This document shows, piece after piece, positions 45,471 through 54,570 of a stretch of DNA of 64,000 bases; position 1 is the stretch's first letter; each line of letters opens with the position of its first letter. The position numbers were made by a program, and so were the translations under genes. The DNA comes from Marinobacter salinus (GTDB lineage: Bacteria; Pseudomonadota; Gammaproteobacteria; Pseudomonadales; Oleiphilaceae): the NCBI RefSeq assembly GCF_001854125.1, contig NZ_CP017715.1:2108001-2172000 (forward strand), read 5' to 3'. The notes under the pieces were generated by a model. It ran no database searches and was not told the DNA's origin. It saw nothing but the letters and a program-made list of their open reading frames with translations.

Positions 45471-46145
45471 CTACCACGCCAGCCAGATGACGTGCTTCGC
45501 CCCCTTTCCGGGGCGATGCGCCCGCACCGTTACCGGCTGCACCGAAAAGCCGGCTCGCTTGAGCCGTTCGGTAAAAGCAGGATCCTGCCCCGCAGACCAG
45601 TAAGCAAGGATGCCGTCTGGCGTCAGCGCAGCCTGTGCAGCCGCAATACCCGGTGCGGTGTAAAGCCAGTCATTTTCCTTTCGGGTCAGCCCCTCGGGGC
45701 CATTGTCTATATCAAGCAGGATGGCATCGTAACTTGCGGGCGAGTCCTTGATCAGCTGAACCACATCTCCGATGTGAACCCGGGCTCTGGCGTCTTTCAA
45801 TGGATACCCGGCAGCACTGCCCAGCGGCCCGAGATTCCACTGTTCTACCTCTGGCACCAGTTCCGCAACCGTGACCTCTGCCGCCTCCCCCAGAGCGCCC
45901 AGGGCCGCCGCAAGGGTGAACCCCATGCCGAGCCCGCCAATCAGAACTCTCGGCGCGGGGATATCCTCAATCCGTTCACAGGCGAGTGTTGCAAGCGCAT
46001 CTTCCGAGCCATGCAGGCGGCTGTTCATCAACTCGCCGGTGCTCCCGGCAATCTTGATGGAAAACTCATCATTGCGCTGGAGCAGGCGCAGCTGTGATCC
46101 CTTGCCCGGAATGGTGGCTGTTCCGAGCAGTTCGAAGCGGGCCAT
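45471..46145 (-). CDS. Spermidine synthase-like methyltransferase-fold protein
   Basis: A 224-residue protein with the spermidine-synthase-like Rossmann core: VLIGGLGMGFTLAAAL near 66, VTVAELVPEVEQW near 90, and YDAILLDIDNGP near 138. It lacks the N-terminal beta domain typical of true spermidine synthase and its polyamine pocket is not evident, so polyamine synthesis is doubtful. It converges with the RIO gene, with 6 bp between stops. Confidence 0.75.
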   Translation of the reverse strand: MARFELLGTATIPGKGSQLRLLQRNDEFSIKIAGSTGELMNSRLHGSEDALATLACERIEDIPAPRVLIGGLGMGFTLAAALGALGEAAEVTVAELVPEVEQWNLGPLGSAAGYPLKDARARVHIGDVVQLIKDSPASYDAILLDIDNGPEGLTRKENDWLYTAPGIAAAQAALTPDGILAYWSAGQDPAFTERLKRAGFSVQPVTVRAHRPGKGAKHVIWLAW

Positions 46146-46201
46146 AAAAACCTCAGAAAGTGAAAAACGGAGAAAGTCCCCGGGGCATGAGCCGCATGAG
46201 C

Positions 46202-46657
46202 TTACAGGTAGCGCCCTCCGGCACCCACTGCAACCACCACAAGACCAATAATCAGGTTAATACCCACCAGTTTGCGGATCTGGCCTACCCGGCGCGCGCC
46301 CTCTTCCGGGTTTCTCTCGGCAACCGCCTGTTTCAATCGGCGGAAAGGCGCGAAATAGACATGGAAGTACAGCAGCACCATGATCAGCCCCAGGGTTTGC
46401 ATTACATGAATATGCCAGCCCGCCCCGGCCATGCCGCCAAACACACTGAAAATCATCCAGTAGCCGGTCACCAGCAACAGCACCACCGACAGCCACACCC
46501 ACCGGAAAAACCGGGACAGTGTCTGGCACCAGAGAACGCCACGCTGGGACGCCTCCACAACTTCAACCACCGCTGGACGCATGGCCATGTAGGCGAAGAA
46601 CATACCGCCAACCCAGATAACCGCAGACAACACATGAAGCGCAATGGCCAAACTCAT
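46202..46657 (-). CDS. CopD-like four-helix membrane protein
   Basis: A 151-residue protein with four membrane helices. The first is preceded by histidine (IALHVLSAVIWVGGMFFAY), and histidines recur in WHIHVMQTLG and YFHVYFAPF, the pattern of the CopD/DUF2269 group of putative haem- or copper-handling membrane proteins. The ligand is unknown. It is flanked by an unrelated methyltransferase-fold gene and a GGDEF gene on the same strand. Confidence 0.75.
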   Translation of the reverse strand: MSLAIALHVLSAVIWVGGMFFAYMAMRPAVVEVVEASQRGVLWCQTLSRFFRWVWLSVVLLLVTGYWMIFSVFGGMAGAGWHIHVMQTLGLIMVLLYFHVYFAPFRRLKQAVAERNPEEGARRVGQIRKLVGINLIIGLVVVAVGAGGRYL

Positions 46658-46715
46658 CAGTAAACTCTCCTCGATATTTCGTATTCAGATTGAGCGCACC
46701 CAAACACCATAAAAT

Positions 46716-47777
46716 TCAGGCGGTTTCGAGTTCCACGCGGTTCCTGCCACCTGCTTTGCCACGGTACAGCGCACGATCAGCACGGCTGACGGCGGCTCCA
46801 AGTCTCTCTCCGCACCTGAACTCACTGACACCGGCACTGGTGGTAAGGTGCACGTCTGTCCTGGTTACCGAACGCCAGTCGAAATCCAGAATCGCCTGGC
46901 GTATACGCTCGGCACTCACCTGCGCTTTCTCAATTCCGGTGTCGGGAAGAATAATCAGGAACTCCTCACCGCCCCAGCGCGAGACCAGATCCTGCTCCCG
47001 GAGCTGGTTCCTGAGAATATCGGCAACAGAAGCCAGAACCTGGTCCCCGACCTCATGGCCAAACTCGTCGTTAATCGCCTTGAAGTGGTCAATATCAAGG
47101 AGCAGGACACCTACCGGGTGGCCACTTCTATTGAAGCGCGCCATCTCCCTGTCGGCCAGATAGGTCATATGCCGACGATTGAGAAGCCCCGTGAGCGGGT
47201 CCGTTGTCGCCAGAAGGCGCAATTTCTGGTGAGCACGAACCACCGTTTTCAGATAAAAGGTCGACAAGTAGCTGAACATGGCAAACACCACGCTCAGGTT
47301 AAACAGATGTACGATTTGCAGAGCCAACGGATTAATAGGCTGAACTGGCTCAATACTCCACATCAGCACATCAAGGGCAACGTAATAACCCCACAAAGTA
47401 AGCAGCGCAACGAACGCCCATCGACGCGGCGCCGACACGCAAATAGCCGGGATGAACATCAGCAGATAATAGTGAAAGCCGCTGCCCCACCCGATCAGAA
47501 TGATCCCCAGCGCCGCGTGAAGGAGAACTTCCGCCCAGATAAGGACAATCGCGAGCCCGTTCTGACGGTTTTTCAGTGCATAGTACGCACCTGCATACAT
47601 AGCCACGCTGGCCACGTTGACCCAGGCCAGAATAGGAGAACCCAATGCAAGGAAAAGAAAGAAAAAAGCAACATCCACCGTTCCCGCAATTTGAGTACAA
47701 CGCATTGCCAGGCGCCAAAACTGGGGCTTTCGACCTGTCTCAGCCCCATAGGTCGCCGAGGTTTCAGTGCTTCCCAT
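46716..47777 (-). CDS. Membrane diguanylate cyclase (GGDEF)
   Basis: A protein of about 353 residues with an N-terminal membrane region of six helices (about 25-180) and a C-terminal GGDEF domain with the active GGEEF variant (RWGGEEFLIIL, near 270) and TDPLTGLLNRRH. An RxxD I-site-like arrangement is visible just before it (RNQLREQDLVSRWGGEEF). ATG at 47777 is used; AAGGA lies 11 bases upstream and fits better with a TTG two codons earlier (47783), so the start is uncertain by two residues. Confidence 0.92.
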   Translation of the reverse strand: MGSTETSATYGAETGRKPQFWRLAMRCTQIAGTVDVAFFFLFLALGSPILAWVNVASVAMYAGAYYALKNRQNGLAIVLIWAEVLLHAALGIILIGWGSGFHYYLLMFIPAICVSAPRRWAFVALLTLWGYYVALDVLMWSIEPVQPINPLALQIVHLFNLSVVFAMFSYLSTFYLKTVVRAHQKLRLLATTDPLTGLLNRRHMTYLADREMARFNRSGHPVGVLLLDIDHFKAINDEFGHEVGDQVLASVADILRNQLREQDLVSRWGGEEFLIILPDTGIEKAQVSAERIRQAILDFDWRSVTRTDVHLTTSAGVSEFRCGERLGAAVSRADRALYRGKAGGRNRVELETA

Positions 47778-47877
47778 AGACAAAAAAATCCTTCTAAAAT
47801 ACTTCTAAAAAACCAAGACTACTCCAAAGTGAGCGATATTGCTCAATGGAAATCCACCTGGACAGGACCGTTACGGA

Positions 47878-48711
47878 ATGTCGTCTCCGTTTGTATTTGC
47901 CACCTTTGCCCTGGCATTCATCGCACTGGCCGTATTCTACCTGTTTTTCTACCGCCACTGGCGCCGTGAGAGGGCGCTTCGGCACGCGTTCCCCAACGCC
48001 TGGCGCAAGATGCTCAACGCCAATGTTCCGATTTACCGGAAGCTCCCCGCACACTTGAGAAAGCGGCTGGAGCAACACGTCCAGCTTTTCCTCTCGGAAA
48101 AGGAATTCTACGGCTGCGCGGGCTTTAATGTGGACGATCGGGTAAGAGTTACCATCGCCGGGCACGCCTGCCTACTTATCCTCTCACGCCCTTATGCCTC
48201 CTACGACGATGTGCGCAGCATCCTGGTCTACCCGGACGTCTATCGGGTTCAGGCACCTCACAGTGACGGCATGGTGGTCAGCGTGAACGAACAGGTTCGG
48301 GCAGGAGAAGCCTCGACTCGCGGGCAAGTCGTTCTGGCGTGGTCCGAGTGCGAAGACGGGGCGATGCACCCCAACGGCCCACACAATGTGATCCTTCACG
48401 AATTCGCCCACCAGCTGGACTACCTGGACGGAACGGCCGACGGTGCGCCACCGCTCAGCGGCGAGCAGGCCCGACACTGGCAAAAAACCATGACCCGGGC
48501 CTACGAGGACCTCCGGGATTCACTGAGGCATCACCGGAAAAGCTGGCTGGATCCTTACGGAGCGAGCCAGCCCGCGGAGTTCTTCGCAGTGCTTACAGAA
48601 GCCTTTTTCCAGCAACCCAAGCACCTGCACGCCGAGCAGCCGGAGGTTTACGAGGCGCTGCGCGGGTACTATCGGTTAGATCCCGAGGACTTCCGCTCGC
48701 ACTCCAAGTGA
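47878..48711 (+). CDS. mtfA: M90-family zinc peptidase, MtfA-like
   Basis: A 277-residue protein with an N-terminal membrane helix and a zincin core: HEFAHQLDYLDG near 180 (HExxH) and the third ligand Glu probably in FAVLTEAFFQQP near 246. This is MtfA-type; E. coli MtfA binds Mlc and links to glucose uptake, but lacks such a long N-terminal anchor. The ATG at 47878 is followed at once by the hydrophobic stretch and fits better than an earlier in-frame start. It is divergent from the GGDEF gene. Confidence 0.9.
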   Translation: MSSPFVFATFALAFIALAVFYLFFYRHWRRERALRHAFPNAWRKMLNANVPIYRKLPAHLRKRLEQHVQLFLSEKEFYGCAGFNVDDRVRVTIAGHACLLILSRPYASYDDVRSILVYPDVYRVQAPHSDGMVVSVNEQVRAGEASTRGQVVLAWSECEDGAMHPNGPHNVILHEFAHQLDYLDGTADGAPPLSGEQARHWQKTMTRAYEDLRDSLRHHRKSWLDPYGASQPAEFFAVLTEAFFQQPKHLHAEQPEVYEALRGYYRLDPEDFRSHSK

Positions 48712-48720
48712 TCCCGCCCA

Positions 48721-50907
48721 TCAGCTCCCGGCTCTGGCGGCACGGGCTGCGTGCAGCTTTTTGTAGCTTTCAATCAGGCGCAGGTGCTTTTCCAGACCTT
48801 CCAGCTGGCTGTTGGTCGGGGTAAGCCCGTAGAACCGGACACTGCCATCGACTGAGCCAACCACGGCGTCCATGGTCTCGTCCCCGAACATCCGCCGGAA
48901 GTTCGCCAGATAATCTTCCAGCTCGAGCTCATCATCCAGGGTAATTTCCAGTACCGCGTTTACCGCGCGGTAAAACAGCCCGCGCTCGACCGTGTTGTCG
49001 TTGAACTGCAAAAACATGTCCACAAACTCAAGGGCTTCTTCATGCCATTGCAGTGCCAGGCAAATCAGCAGCTTCAGCTCCAGGATCGTCAGCTGACCCC
49101 ACACCGTATTCTCATCGAACTCAACGCCAATCAGGCTGATAATCGTCATGTAGTTGTCGAGCTGGCTGGCTTCCAGACGTTCCGCGAGATCGGCCAGTTG
49201 TTCATCACTCAACGTATGAAGGTTGAGAATGTCATGACGGTAGTCCAGGGCCATATTGGTGTTGTCCATCAACAGGTCCTCAACCGGATAAACCTCTGAG
49301 TAACCGGGCACCAGAATACGACAGGTTGGCGCACCCAGGTCTTCGTAAACAGCCACGTACACCTCTTTACCCATATCCTTGAGGATATTGAACAACCCCG
49401 TGGCTTCTTCTTCATTGGTACCGGAGAAATTCCATTCACAGAACTCGTAGTCCTGACTGGCACTGAAGAAGCGCCAGGACACCACACCGGTCGAATCGAT
49501 GAAGTGCTCAACAAAGTTGTTGGGCTCAGACACCGCAAGGCTGTTAAACGTCGGCGGCGGCACATCGTTCAGCCCCTCAAAACTGCGGCCCTGCATCAAC
49601 TCGGTAAGGCTGCGTTCCAGAGCCACTTCAAAGCTCGGGTGCGCCCCGAAGGATGCAAACACACCGCCGGTTCTGGGGTTCATCAGGGTGACGCACATTA
49701 CCGGGAACTGACCGCCCAGCGAAGCATCCTTGACCAGTATCGGGAAGCCCTGGGCTTCCAGCGCCCGGATACCTTCCAGAATGTCAGGGTGTTTTTCGAG
49801 CACTGCCAGAGGCACATCCGGCAGCGCGATCTCTTCCTCAATGATCTGGCGTTTCACCGCCCGCTCAAAGATTTCCGACAAGCACTGCACTTGCGCTTCA
49901 TACAGCGTGTTGCCCGCACTCATGCCGTTGCTCAGGAACAGGTTCTCAATCAGGTTCGAGGGGAAATACACCACCTCGCCATCCGACTGACGCACAAACG
50001 GCAGCGAGCAGATACCACGCTCGGTCTTGCCGGAGTTGGTATCAATCAGGTTAGAGCCGCCCAGGTCACCGTCCGGGTTATAGATATCCAGGCAGTAGTC
50101 GTCGAGAATGTCCGCTGGCAGCTCATCGTCCGGCCCCGGCTTGAACCATTGCTCGTTGGGGTAATGAACAAACTCGCTGTTGGCGATGTCCTCACCGAAA
50201 AACTGATCGTTATAGAAGAAGTTGCAGTTCAGGCGCTCAATGAACTCCCCCAACGCTGAACACAGGGCACTCTCCTTGGTGGCACCCTTGCCGTTGGTGA
50301 AGCACATGGGCGAAGCGGCATCGCGAATGTGCAGCGACCACACGTGGGGAACGATATTGCGCCAGGAAGCGATCTCTATCTTCATGCCCAGTTCCGCGAG
50401 GATGCCGGTCATGTTGGCAATGGTCTGCTCCAGCGGCAGATCCTTACCCTCAATGTAGGTGCGGGACTCACTGTCTGGCTCCACCATCAGCAGGGCTTGT
50501 GCGTCCTGATCCAGGTTCTCGACTGTTTCAATCTCAAACGTCGGGTTGGTTTGCACCACCTTCTTGACCGTACAGCGGCCGATCGAACGCAGAATGCCTT
50601 GCCGGTCTTTATCGGAGATATCTTCCGGCAGCTCGACCTGAATCTTGAAAATCTGGTTGTAGCGATTCTCAGGATCAACGATGTTGTTCTGGGACAAACG
50701 GATATTGTCGGTCGAGATATTGCGCGCCAGACAGTAAACCCGGACAAAATAGGCTGCACAAAGCGCTGAAGACGCCAGGAAGTAATCGAATGGGCTGGGC
50801 GCCGAGCCATCGCCTTTGTAGCGAATGGGCTGGTCAGTAACGACGGTGAAATCGTCAAACTTGGCTTCAAGCCTGAGGTTGTCGAGAAAATTGACGTTAA
50901 TTTCCAT
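48721..50907 (-). CDS. ycaO: OsmC-YcaO fusion protein
   Basis: A 728-residue fusion. Residues 1-140 form an OsmC-like domain (GDGSAPSPFDYFLASSALCAA keeps a resolving-type Cys). From about 150 to 560 is the YcaO ATP-grasp-like cyclodehydratase fold (GKGATKESALCSALGEFIER, then ECFERA-like CLSEIFERAVKRQ). The rest is the helical C-terminal domain of E. coli-type YcaO. E. coli YcaO is 586 residues without OsmC and supports RimO methylthiolation of ribosomal S12; the fused form is seen in several marine genera. No RiPP precursor is next to it. Confidence 0.93.
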   Translation of the reverse strand: MEINVNFLDNLRLEAKFDDFTVVTDQPIRYKGDGSAPSPFDYFLASSALCAAYFVRVYCLARNISTDNIRLSQNNIVDPENRYNQIFKIQVELPEDISDKDRQGILRSIGRCTVKKVVQTNPTFEIETVENLDQDAQALLMVEPDSESRTYIEGKDLPLEQTIANMTGILAELGMKIEIASWRNIVPHVWSLHIRDAASPMCFTNGKGATKESALCSALGEFIERLNCNFFYNDQFFGEDIANSEFVHYPNEQWFKPGPDDELPADILDDYCLDIYNPDGDLGGSNLIDTNSGKTERGICSLPFVRQSDGEVVYFPSNLIENLFLSNGMSAGNTLYEAQVQCLSEIFERAVKRQIIEEEIALPDVPLAVLEKHPDILEGIRALEAQGFPILVKDASLGGQFPVMCVTLMNPRTGGVFASFGAHPSFEVALERSLTELMQGRSFEGLNDVPPPTFNSLAVSEPNNFVEHFIDSTGVVSWRFFSASQDYEFCEWNFSGTNEEEATGLFNILKDMGKEVYVAVYEDLGAPTCRILVPGYSEVYPVEDLLMDNTNMALDYRHDILNLHTLSDEQLADLAERLEASQLDNYMTIISLIGVEFDENTVWGQLTILELKLLICLALQWHEEALEFVDMFLQFNDNTVERGLFYRAVNAVLEITLDDELELEDYLANFRRMFGDETMDAVVGSVDGSVRFYGLTPTNSQLEGLEKHLRLIESYKKLHAARAARAGS

Positions 50908-51069
50908 TACGAGAGTACCCGGTTTGTAGAATTTGGCGCGCCATGGCCTTTGATCGCCGCCATTATCCAGTTTTTACCGCCACTCGTCTTCGCCTGTCGC
51001 TCACTGGACGCATAATTGCGGCGCGATGCCCTGTAGAATGCGGAAAGTCCGACTACTCACAAAGGCGCC

Positions 51070-52086
51070 ATGATCATGATCGATTTCCGCAGCGATACCG
51101 TTACCCGCCCTACCCAGGAGATGCGCGAGGCCATGGCCAGCGCCGATGTGGGAGACGACGTCTATGGTGACGACCCAACCGTTAACAGCCTCCAGGCTTA
51201 CGCCGCAGAAAGGCTGGGCTTCGAATCTGCGCTGTTTACCGCCACCGGCACCCAGGCCAACCTCCTGGCGATCATGAGCCACTGCGGCCGGGGCGATGAA
51301 TACCTCTGCGGCCAGTCGGCGCACAACTATCGTTATGAAGGCGGCGGCGCCGCCGTATTGGGTAGCGTGCAACCGCAACCGATTGAGAACCAGCCGGACG
51401 GCAGCATCGACCTTGAAAAAGCGAGCGCATCCATAAAAGCCGATGACTTCCATTTCGCCATCACCCGCTTGCTGTCGCTGGAAAACACCATCGGTGGCAA
51501 AGTGCTGTCACTGGACTACCAGCGCCAGGCCTGCGCCTTTTGCGACGATCATGAGTTGCTGCTGCACCTTGATGGCGCCCGGGTATTCAATGCCGCGGTG
51601 AAATCCAACTGTGATGTGACCGAGATAACCAAACACTATGATTCGGTCAGCGTCTGTCTGTCGAAAGGGCTGGGGGCGCCGGTCGGATCGCTGCTGCTGG
51701 GCTCTGAAGCCTTTATCGAACGAGCAACACGCCTGCGGAAAATGGTGGGTGGCGGCATGCGCCAGGCCGGCATACTGGCCGCCGCCGGGCGAATCGCCCT
51801 GGAGCAGGGGCCGCTCCGGCTGGTTGAGGATCATGAAAACGCCGAATACCTGACTGCCGGCCTGGCCGGAATTCCCGAACTCGATATCAACCCGGCCAGT
51901 ACCCAGACCAACATCGTCTACGCTCGCTGCCGGTCCGGCAAAGCCTCCCAGCTGCGCGACTACCTCGCTAACCAGGGCATTCTGATCACGGCGGGAGATC
52001 CTGTCCGCTTCGTGACACACCTGGATGTGAACCGGGACGATATAGACCAGTTGTTAGGTGCTGTCCGGCGCTTTTATCAATCTTGA
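51070..52086 (+). CDS. ltaE: Low-specificity L-threonine aldolase
   Basis: A 338-residue fold-type I PLP enzyme. It starts IDFRSDTVTRPTQEMREAM, has the aldolase signature HLDGARVFNAAV near 162 and the PLP lysine in VSVCLSKGLGAPVGS near 198. It splits threonine or allo-threonine to glycine and acetaldehyde. The start may be at 51070 or at the second ATG (51076). It is divergent from ycaO across a 162-bp gap. Confidence 0.94.
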   Translation: MIMIDFRSDTVTRPTQEMREAMASADVGDDVYGDDPTVNSLQAYAAERLGFESALFTATGTQANLLAIMSHCGRGDEYLCGQSAHNYRYEGGGAAVLGSVQPQPIENQPDGSIDLEKASASIKADDFHFAITRLLSLENTIGGKVLSLDYQRQACAFCDDHELLLHLDGARVFNAAVKSNCDVTEITKHYDSVSVCLSKGLGAPVGSLLLGSEAFIERATRLRKMVGGGMRQAGILAAAGRIALEQGPLRLVEDHENAEYLTAGLAGIPELDINPASTQTNIVYARCRSGKASQLRDYLANQGILITAGDPVRFVTHLDVNRDDIDQLLGAVRRFYQS

Positions 52087-52092
52087 TGGCCG

Positions 52093-52138
52093 CCCGGCAG
52101 GGTTGTCACAGAGCGGCCTGTTTCACCCGCCTGCCGGG
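52093..52138. other. Long-range inverted repeat between convergent genes
   Basis: CCCGGCAGG (52093-52101) pairs perfectly with CCTGCCGGG (52130-52138) over a 28-base loop that itself contains GGCCGC/GCGGCC complementarity. It lies between the ltaE stop and the PEP-CTERM gene stop. It could help terminate both, but there is no T run, so the call stays weak. Confidence 0.4.
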
Positions 52139-52148
52139 AAGATAAGCG

Positions 52149-52745
52149 TTAGGCTTTCTTGCGTCTGACAAAGGTCAGCCCAGCCAGACCAAGACCGAGC
52201 AGTGCAAACGTCGAGGGCTCGGGAACCTGCTGACTGACAGAGGTTGTATTGATGGTCAGCGTCCAGGGCTGGGCCGGATACACAATACCTGCCGATAGCT
52301 GGAAATCCCAGATTGCGCCGTCAGTTGTTGTGCTCAAAGGGCCGGTTTCCGGTCCGAAACTATCAAAGAACGATGCGGTGATATCGGCACCTGAGGTGAC
52401 CGAATTGAAATTATCATCAAACAGGTTGGCAACATTATTGAACAATGCGGTATTCATGCTCTGACCGATGTTCGCGTCGTCCCAGACTCCCGCGAAAGAG
52501 AGGATAATCGAATCCACAACGAGACCAGCAGTCTGGGTAAATTTAATGCGATCGGTGTCCGCAGGCGGGGTGGCGTTGATCGAACCCATGATCACATTCT
52601 CGCCAGCCAAGAGATTGACATTGGTGGAGCCCACGCTATCCAGATCACCGCTCGCAGATTCGTCATAGATGACAAGAGCCGAGGCGGTACCGGCGAAAAA
52701 CAAAAGCGCTGAGCCGAAAAACAAACTGGAAATTTTGTTAATCAT
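52149..52745 (-). CDS. PEP-CTERM sorting-domain protein
   Basis: A 198-residue exported protein with a Sec signal (cleavage probably after ASA) and a beta-rich body, ending in the PEP-CTERM signal VPEPSTFALLGLGLAGLTFV followed by RRKKA. Such proteins are processed by exosortase and tend to be surface- or biofilm-matrix-associated. No exosortase or exopolysaccharide gene lies in the window, so the system must be elsewhere. GGGATTT precedes the ATG weakly. Confidence 0.9.
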   Translation of the reverse strand: MINKISSLFFGSALLFFAGTASALVIYDESASGDLDSVGSTNVNLLAGENVIMGSINATPPADTDRIKFTQTAGLVVDSIILSFAGVWDDANIGQSMNTALFNNVANLFDDNFNSVTSGADITASFFDSFGPETGPLSTTTDGAIWDFQLSAGIVYPAQPWTLTINTTSVSQQVPEPSTFALLGLGLAGLTFVRRKKA

Positions 52746-53101
52746 TTTAAATCCCTTTATGCAGTAACAGTGAGTTTCCAGTTCTTGTCAGCAAGTTTTA
52801 CACCAAAATAATATGCAACTGAAATTCAAACGTTTATTGAGTACACACTGACCAGACCTTCCACACTTTGTAAATTATCTCGACACTGACCCCTCGGTTT
52901 CGCTCCCGTTGATTCCGGCTCGCTCATTTCCAAGCACTTTAGCTACGAGTTTGGGCCCCGATGCGTTGACTGGACAAGCTGCTTTATAATCACATCAACG
53001 CCGCGAGCAGCTTAACGCTTGCATCATGGAACGGAGCCAAAGGCCCAATGAAATGGGCGTGCCGTGCCTGTGATTGGTGGGACGTACTGGTGAGCTTGCC
53101 G
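52746..53101. other. AT-rich intergenic stretch with weak attC-like site
   Basis: No gene. The left 120 bp likely carry the PEP-CTERM promoter. At 53010-53016 the plus strand reads GCTTAAC, a match to the attC core RYYYAAC, and the following 90 bases up to the stop of the VOC gene hold a GCCCA/TGGGC hairpin. Read on the minus strand this would be the tail of a cassette behind the VOC gene, but its other core is degenerate, so this is a weak call. Confidence 0.3.
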
Positions 53102-53506
53102 CTACGTCAGGTCCTGGTAGGGGTTATAGGCAACTTCCCAGTAATGGCCTTCCGGGTCTTGGAAGTAACCAGAATAACCGCCCCAAAAAACTTCCTGGGC
53201 AGGTTTGATGAGCTTAGCGCCGGCGGAAACCGCCTGATCAAGCACCGCATCCACTTCTGGCTTGCTGGCGACATTGTGAGCCAACGTAATGCCTGAGAAA
53301 CCGGCCTGGGTGGGGACTGACAACCCGATGTCCTTGGCAAGCTCCTCCCGAGGGTATAGCGCTAACCACGTTCCCTCCAGGCTGAAAAAAGATATGTTAC
53401 CGCCTTCAAACTCGTGCCTTGGCAGACCCAGCCCCTCACTATAAAAACGCGTGGCCCTCCCCAGATCATCAACGCCCAACGTAATAATGCTGATTTTCGG
53501 TTTCAT
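53102..53506 (-). CDS. VOC-family (glyoxalase/bleomycin-resistance fold) protein
   Basis: A 134-residue single-domain VOC protein: starts KISIITLGVDDLGRATRFY, has GISFFSLEG-type strands and ends with the metal Glu region YFQDPEGHYWEVAYNP. The metal ligands cannot be fully assigned, and the activity (glyoxalase, dioxygenase or binding protein) is open. It is one of several small stand-alone genes in the accessory-looking stretch, with GGAAGGGAATC before the ATG. Confidence 0.88.
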   Translation of the reverse strand: MKPKISIITLGVDDLGRATRFYSEGLGLPRHEFEGGNISFFSLEGTWLALYPREELAKDIGLSVPTQAGFSGITLAHNVASKPEVDAVLDQAVSAGAKLIKPAQEVFWGGYSGYFQDPEGHYWEVAYNPYQDLT

Positions 53507-53593
53507 GATTCCCTTCCTAAATCTGCAATTAACAGGCGCGAATGAAGAGCCAGCGGAAATTGCACCCTGCCTGAATTGCTTGGTCCGGCAAAT

Positions 53594-53983
53594 TTATTTG
53601 CAGCATTGCGCCAATTCGCATATCGCTTCACGGACTATAGACGCCGGAATGCCTTCATATAATTGGTCTTTTATCTCTAACGTGCGACAAGATGTTGTTG
53701 GTTCACCAGTAATTTCGCAACATGACTCACAATGACTTTCTGAGGCTTTGGCTTCTGGTATTACGGATTCAATAGGCACACCATTGAAGAGAATCATGTT
53801 TGACTCGGTTATGTCCTCTTCGGTCAACTTGGTCTCTTTGTATTTTATCTCCCAGCCGTGCGGCCTACACTCTTCTGCCAGTTTCGCAACAACTTCATTA
53901 AGCGCTTGTCCTGTATCCGTGCAGCGAATACAGGTTGAGCCATCTTTTTCCAGATGTCGCCACTCGATTTCCAGCGTATTCAT
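53594..53983 (-). CDS. DUF2703 cysteine-rich protein
   Basis: A 129-residue protein of DUF2703 type. Conserved-looking parts are LEIEWRHLEKDGSTCIRCTD, ESNMILFNGVPIESVI and SHCESCCEITGEPTTSCRT. The two cysteine pairs (CIRC and CESCC) suggest a bound metal. Relatives often lie near metal-resistance genes, but no such gene is adjacent here. ATG at 53983 has a perfect AGGAGGTG seven bases upstream; the longer open frame upstream is not used. Confidence 0.85.
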   Translation of the reverse strand: MNTLEIEWRHLEKDGSTCIRCTDTGQALNEVVAKLAEECRPHGWEIKYKETKLTEEDITESNMILFNGVPIESVIPEAKASESHCESCCEITGEPTTSCRTLEIKDQLYEGIPASIVREAICELAQCCK

Positions 53984-54026
53984 AAGCACCTCCTGGTTTT
54001 TTTTGCAGTTGCGGGTCAGGCATTTC

Positions 54027-54464
54027 TCAGTTCGCCCCGCATGGAGCCGACGGTAAACGTTGTGACAGAGTTCGATGCCATACTTTCGCAGTTTGTTGCG
54101 AGCAGAACTCCCTATATAAGGTTCCATTGTGAATTGGAGCCCATGTCATTGCTCTGAAGAACACGCGACCGTCGACAATGATTCGGCTCATTCTGCCAAT
54201 GTTTGCTTCAGTGAACCGATGAAAGCTCTTGGCACCAACTTCCGACAACTTTACGTAAACCGGCCCCATTCCCAGAGCAGCCACTAGCTTCATTTCTTCG
54301 CTGGAAGTATTGACAATGCCATGAACAACACCAAGCCTAACAATTAAGGTCGAATTTGGCCCGAACTTCGTTGTTTCACCAGCTACAGTGCATTCCCCAG
54401 AACCGCTCAGAATTACGACCACCTCACCACAGTCGTGGCAATCGGCTGGAGTGGAGGCCTCTCG
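54027..54464 (-). pseudogene. Cupin-domain gene remnant
   Basis: The frame encodes part of a cupin barrel: PADCHDCGEVVVILSGSGEC, then ETTKFGPNSTLIV and VVHGIVNTSSEEMKLVAALG, typical of a small cupin enzyme or regulator. An in-frame stop (54465-54467) cuts off the first strands, no good start lies before the cupin motif, and the last 50 or so codons do not continue the cupin fold. It is most simply a 5'- and 3'-truncated gene. A GTG-initiated short protein from 54422 cannot be ruled out. Confidence 0.7.
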
Positions 54465-54570
54465 CTACCCTCGAACTGCCGTAGTATGCCCAACACATAC
54501 ATTAAGATTATAATCACGGACTAAGCCAGACCCAGTCTACTTTTGAATTCCAAGCCTCAGGCCTATTACT

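Noticed and set aside
52960..52995. TTGACT ... TATAAT promoter on the plus strand
   Set aside because: The two boxes are only 13 bp apart, too close for sigma-70, and no plus-strand gene follows.
54120..54178. N-terminal extension of the DUF2703 protein to 54127
   Set aside because: The perfect AGGAGGTG site points to the ATG at 53983, where family similarity starts; the extension runs into the cupin remnant.
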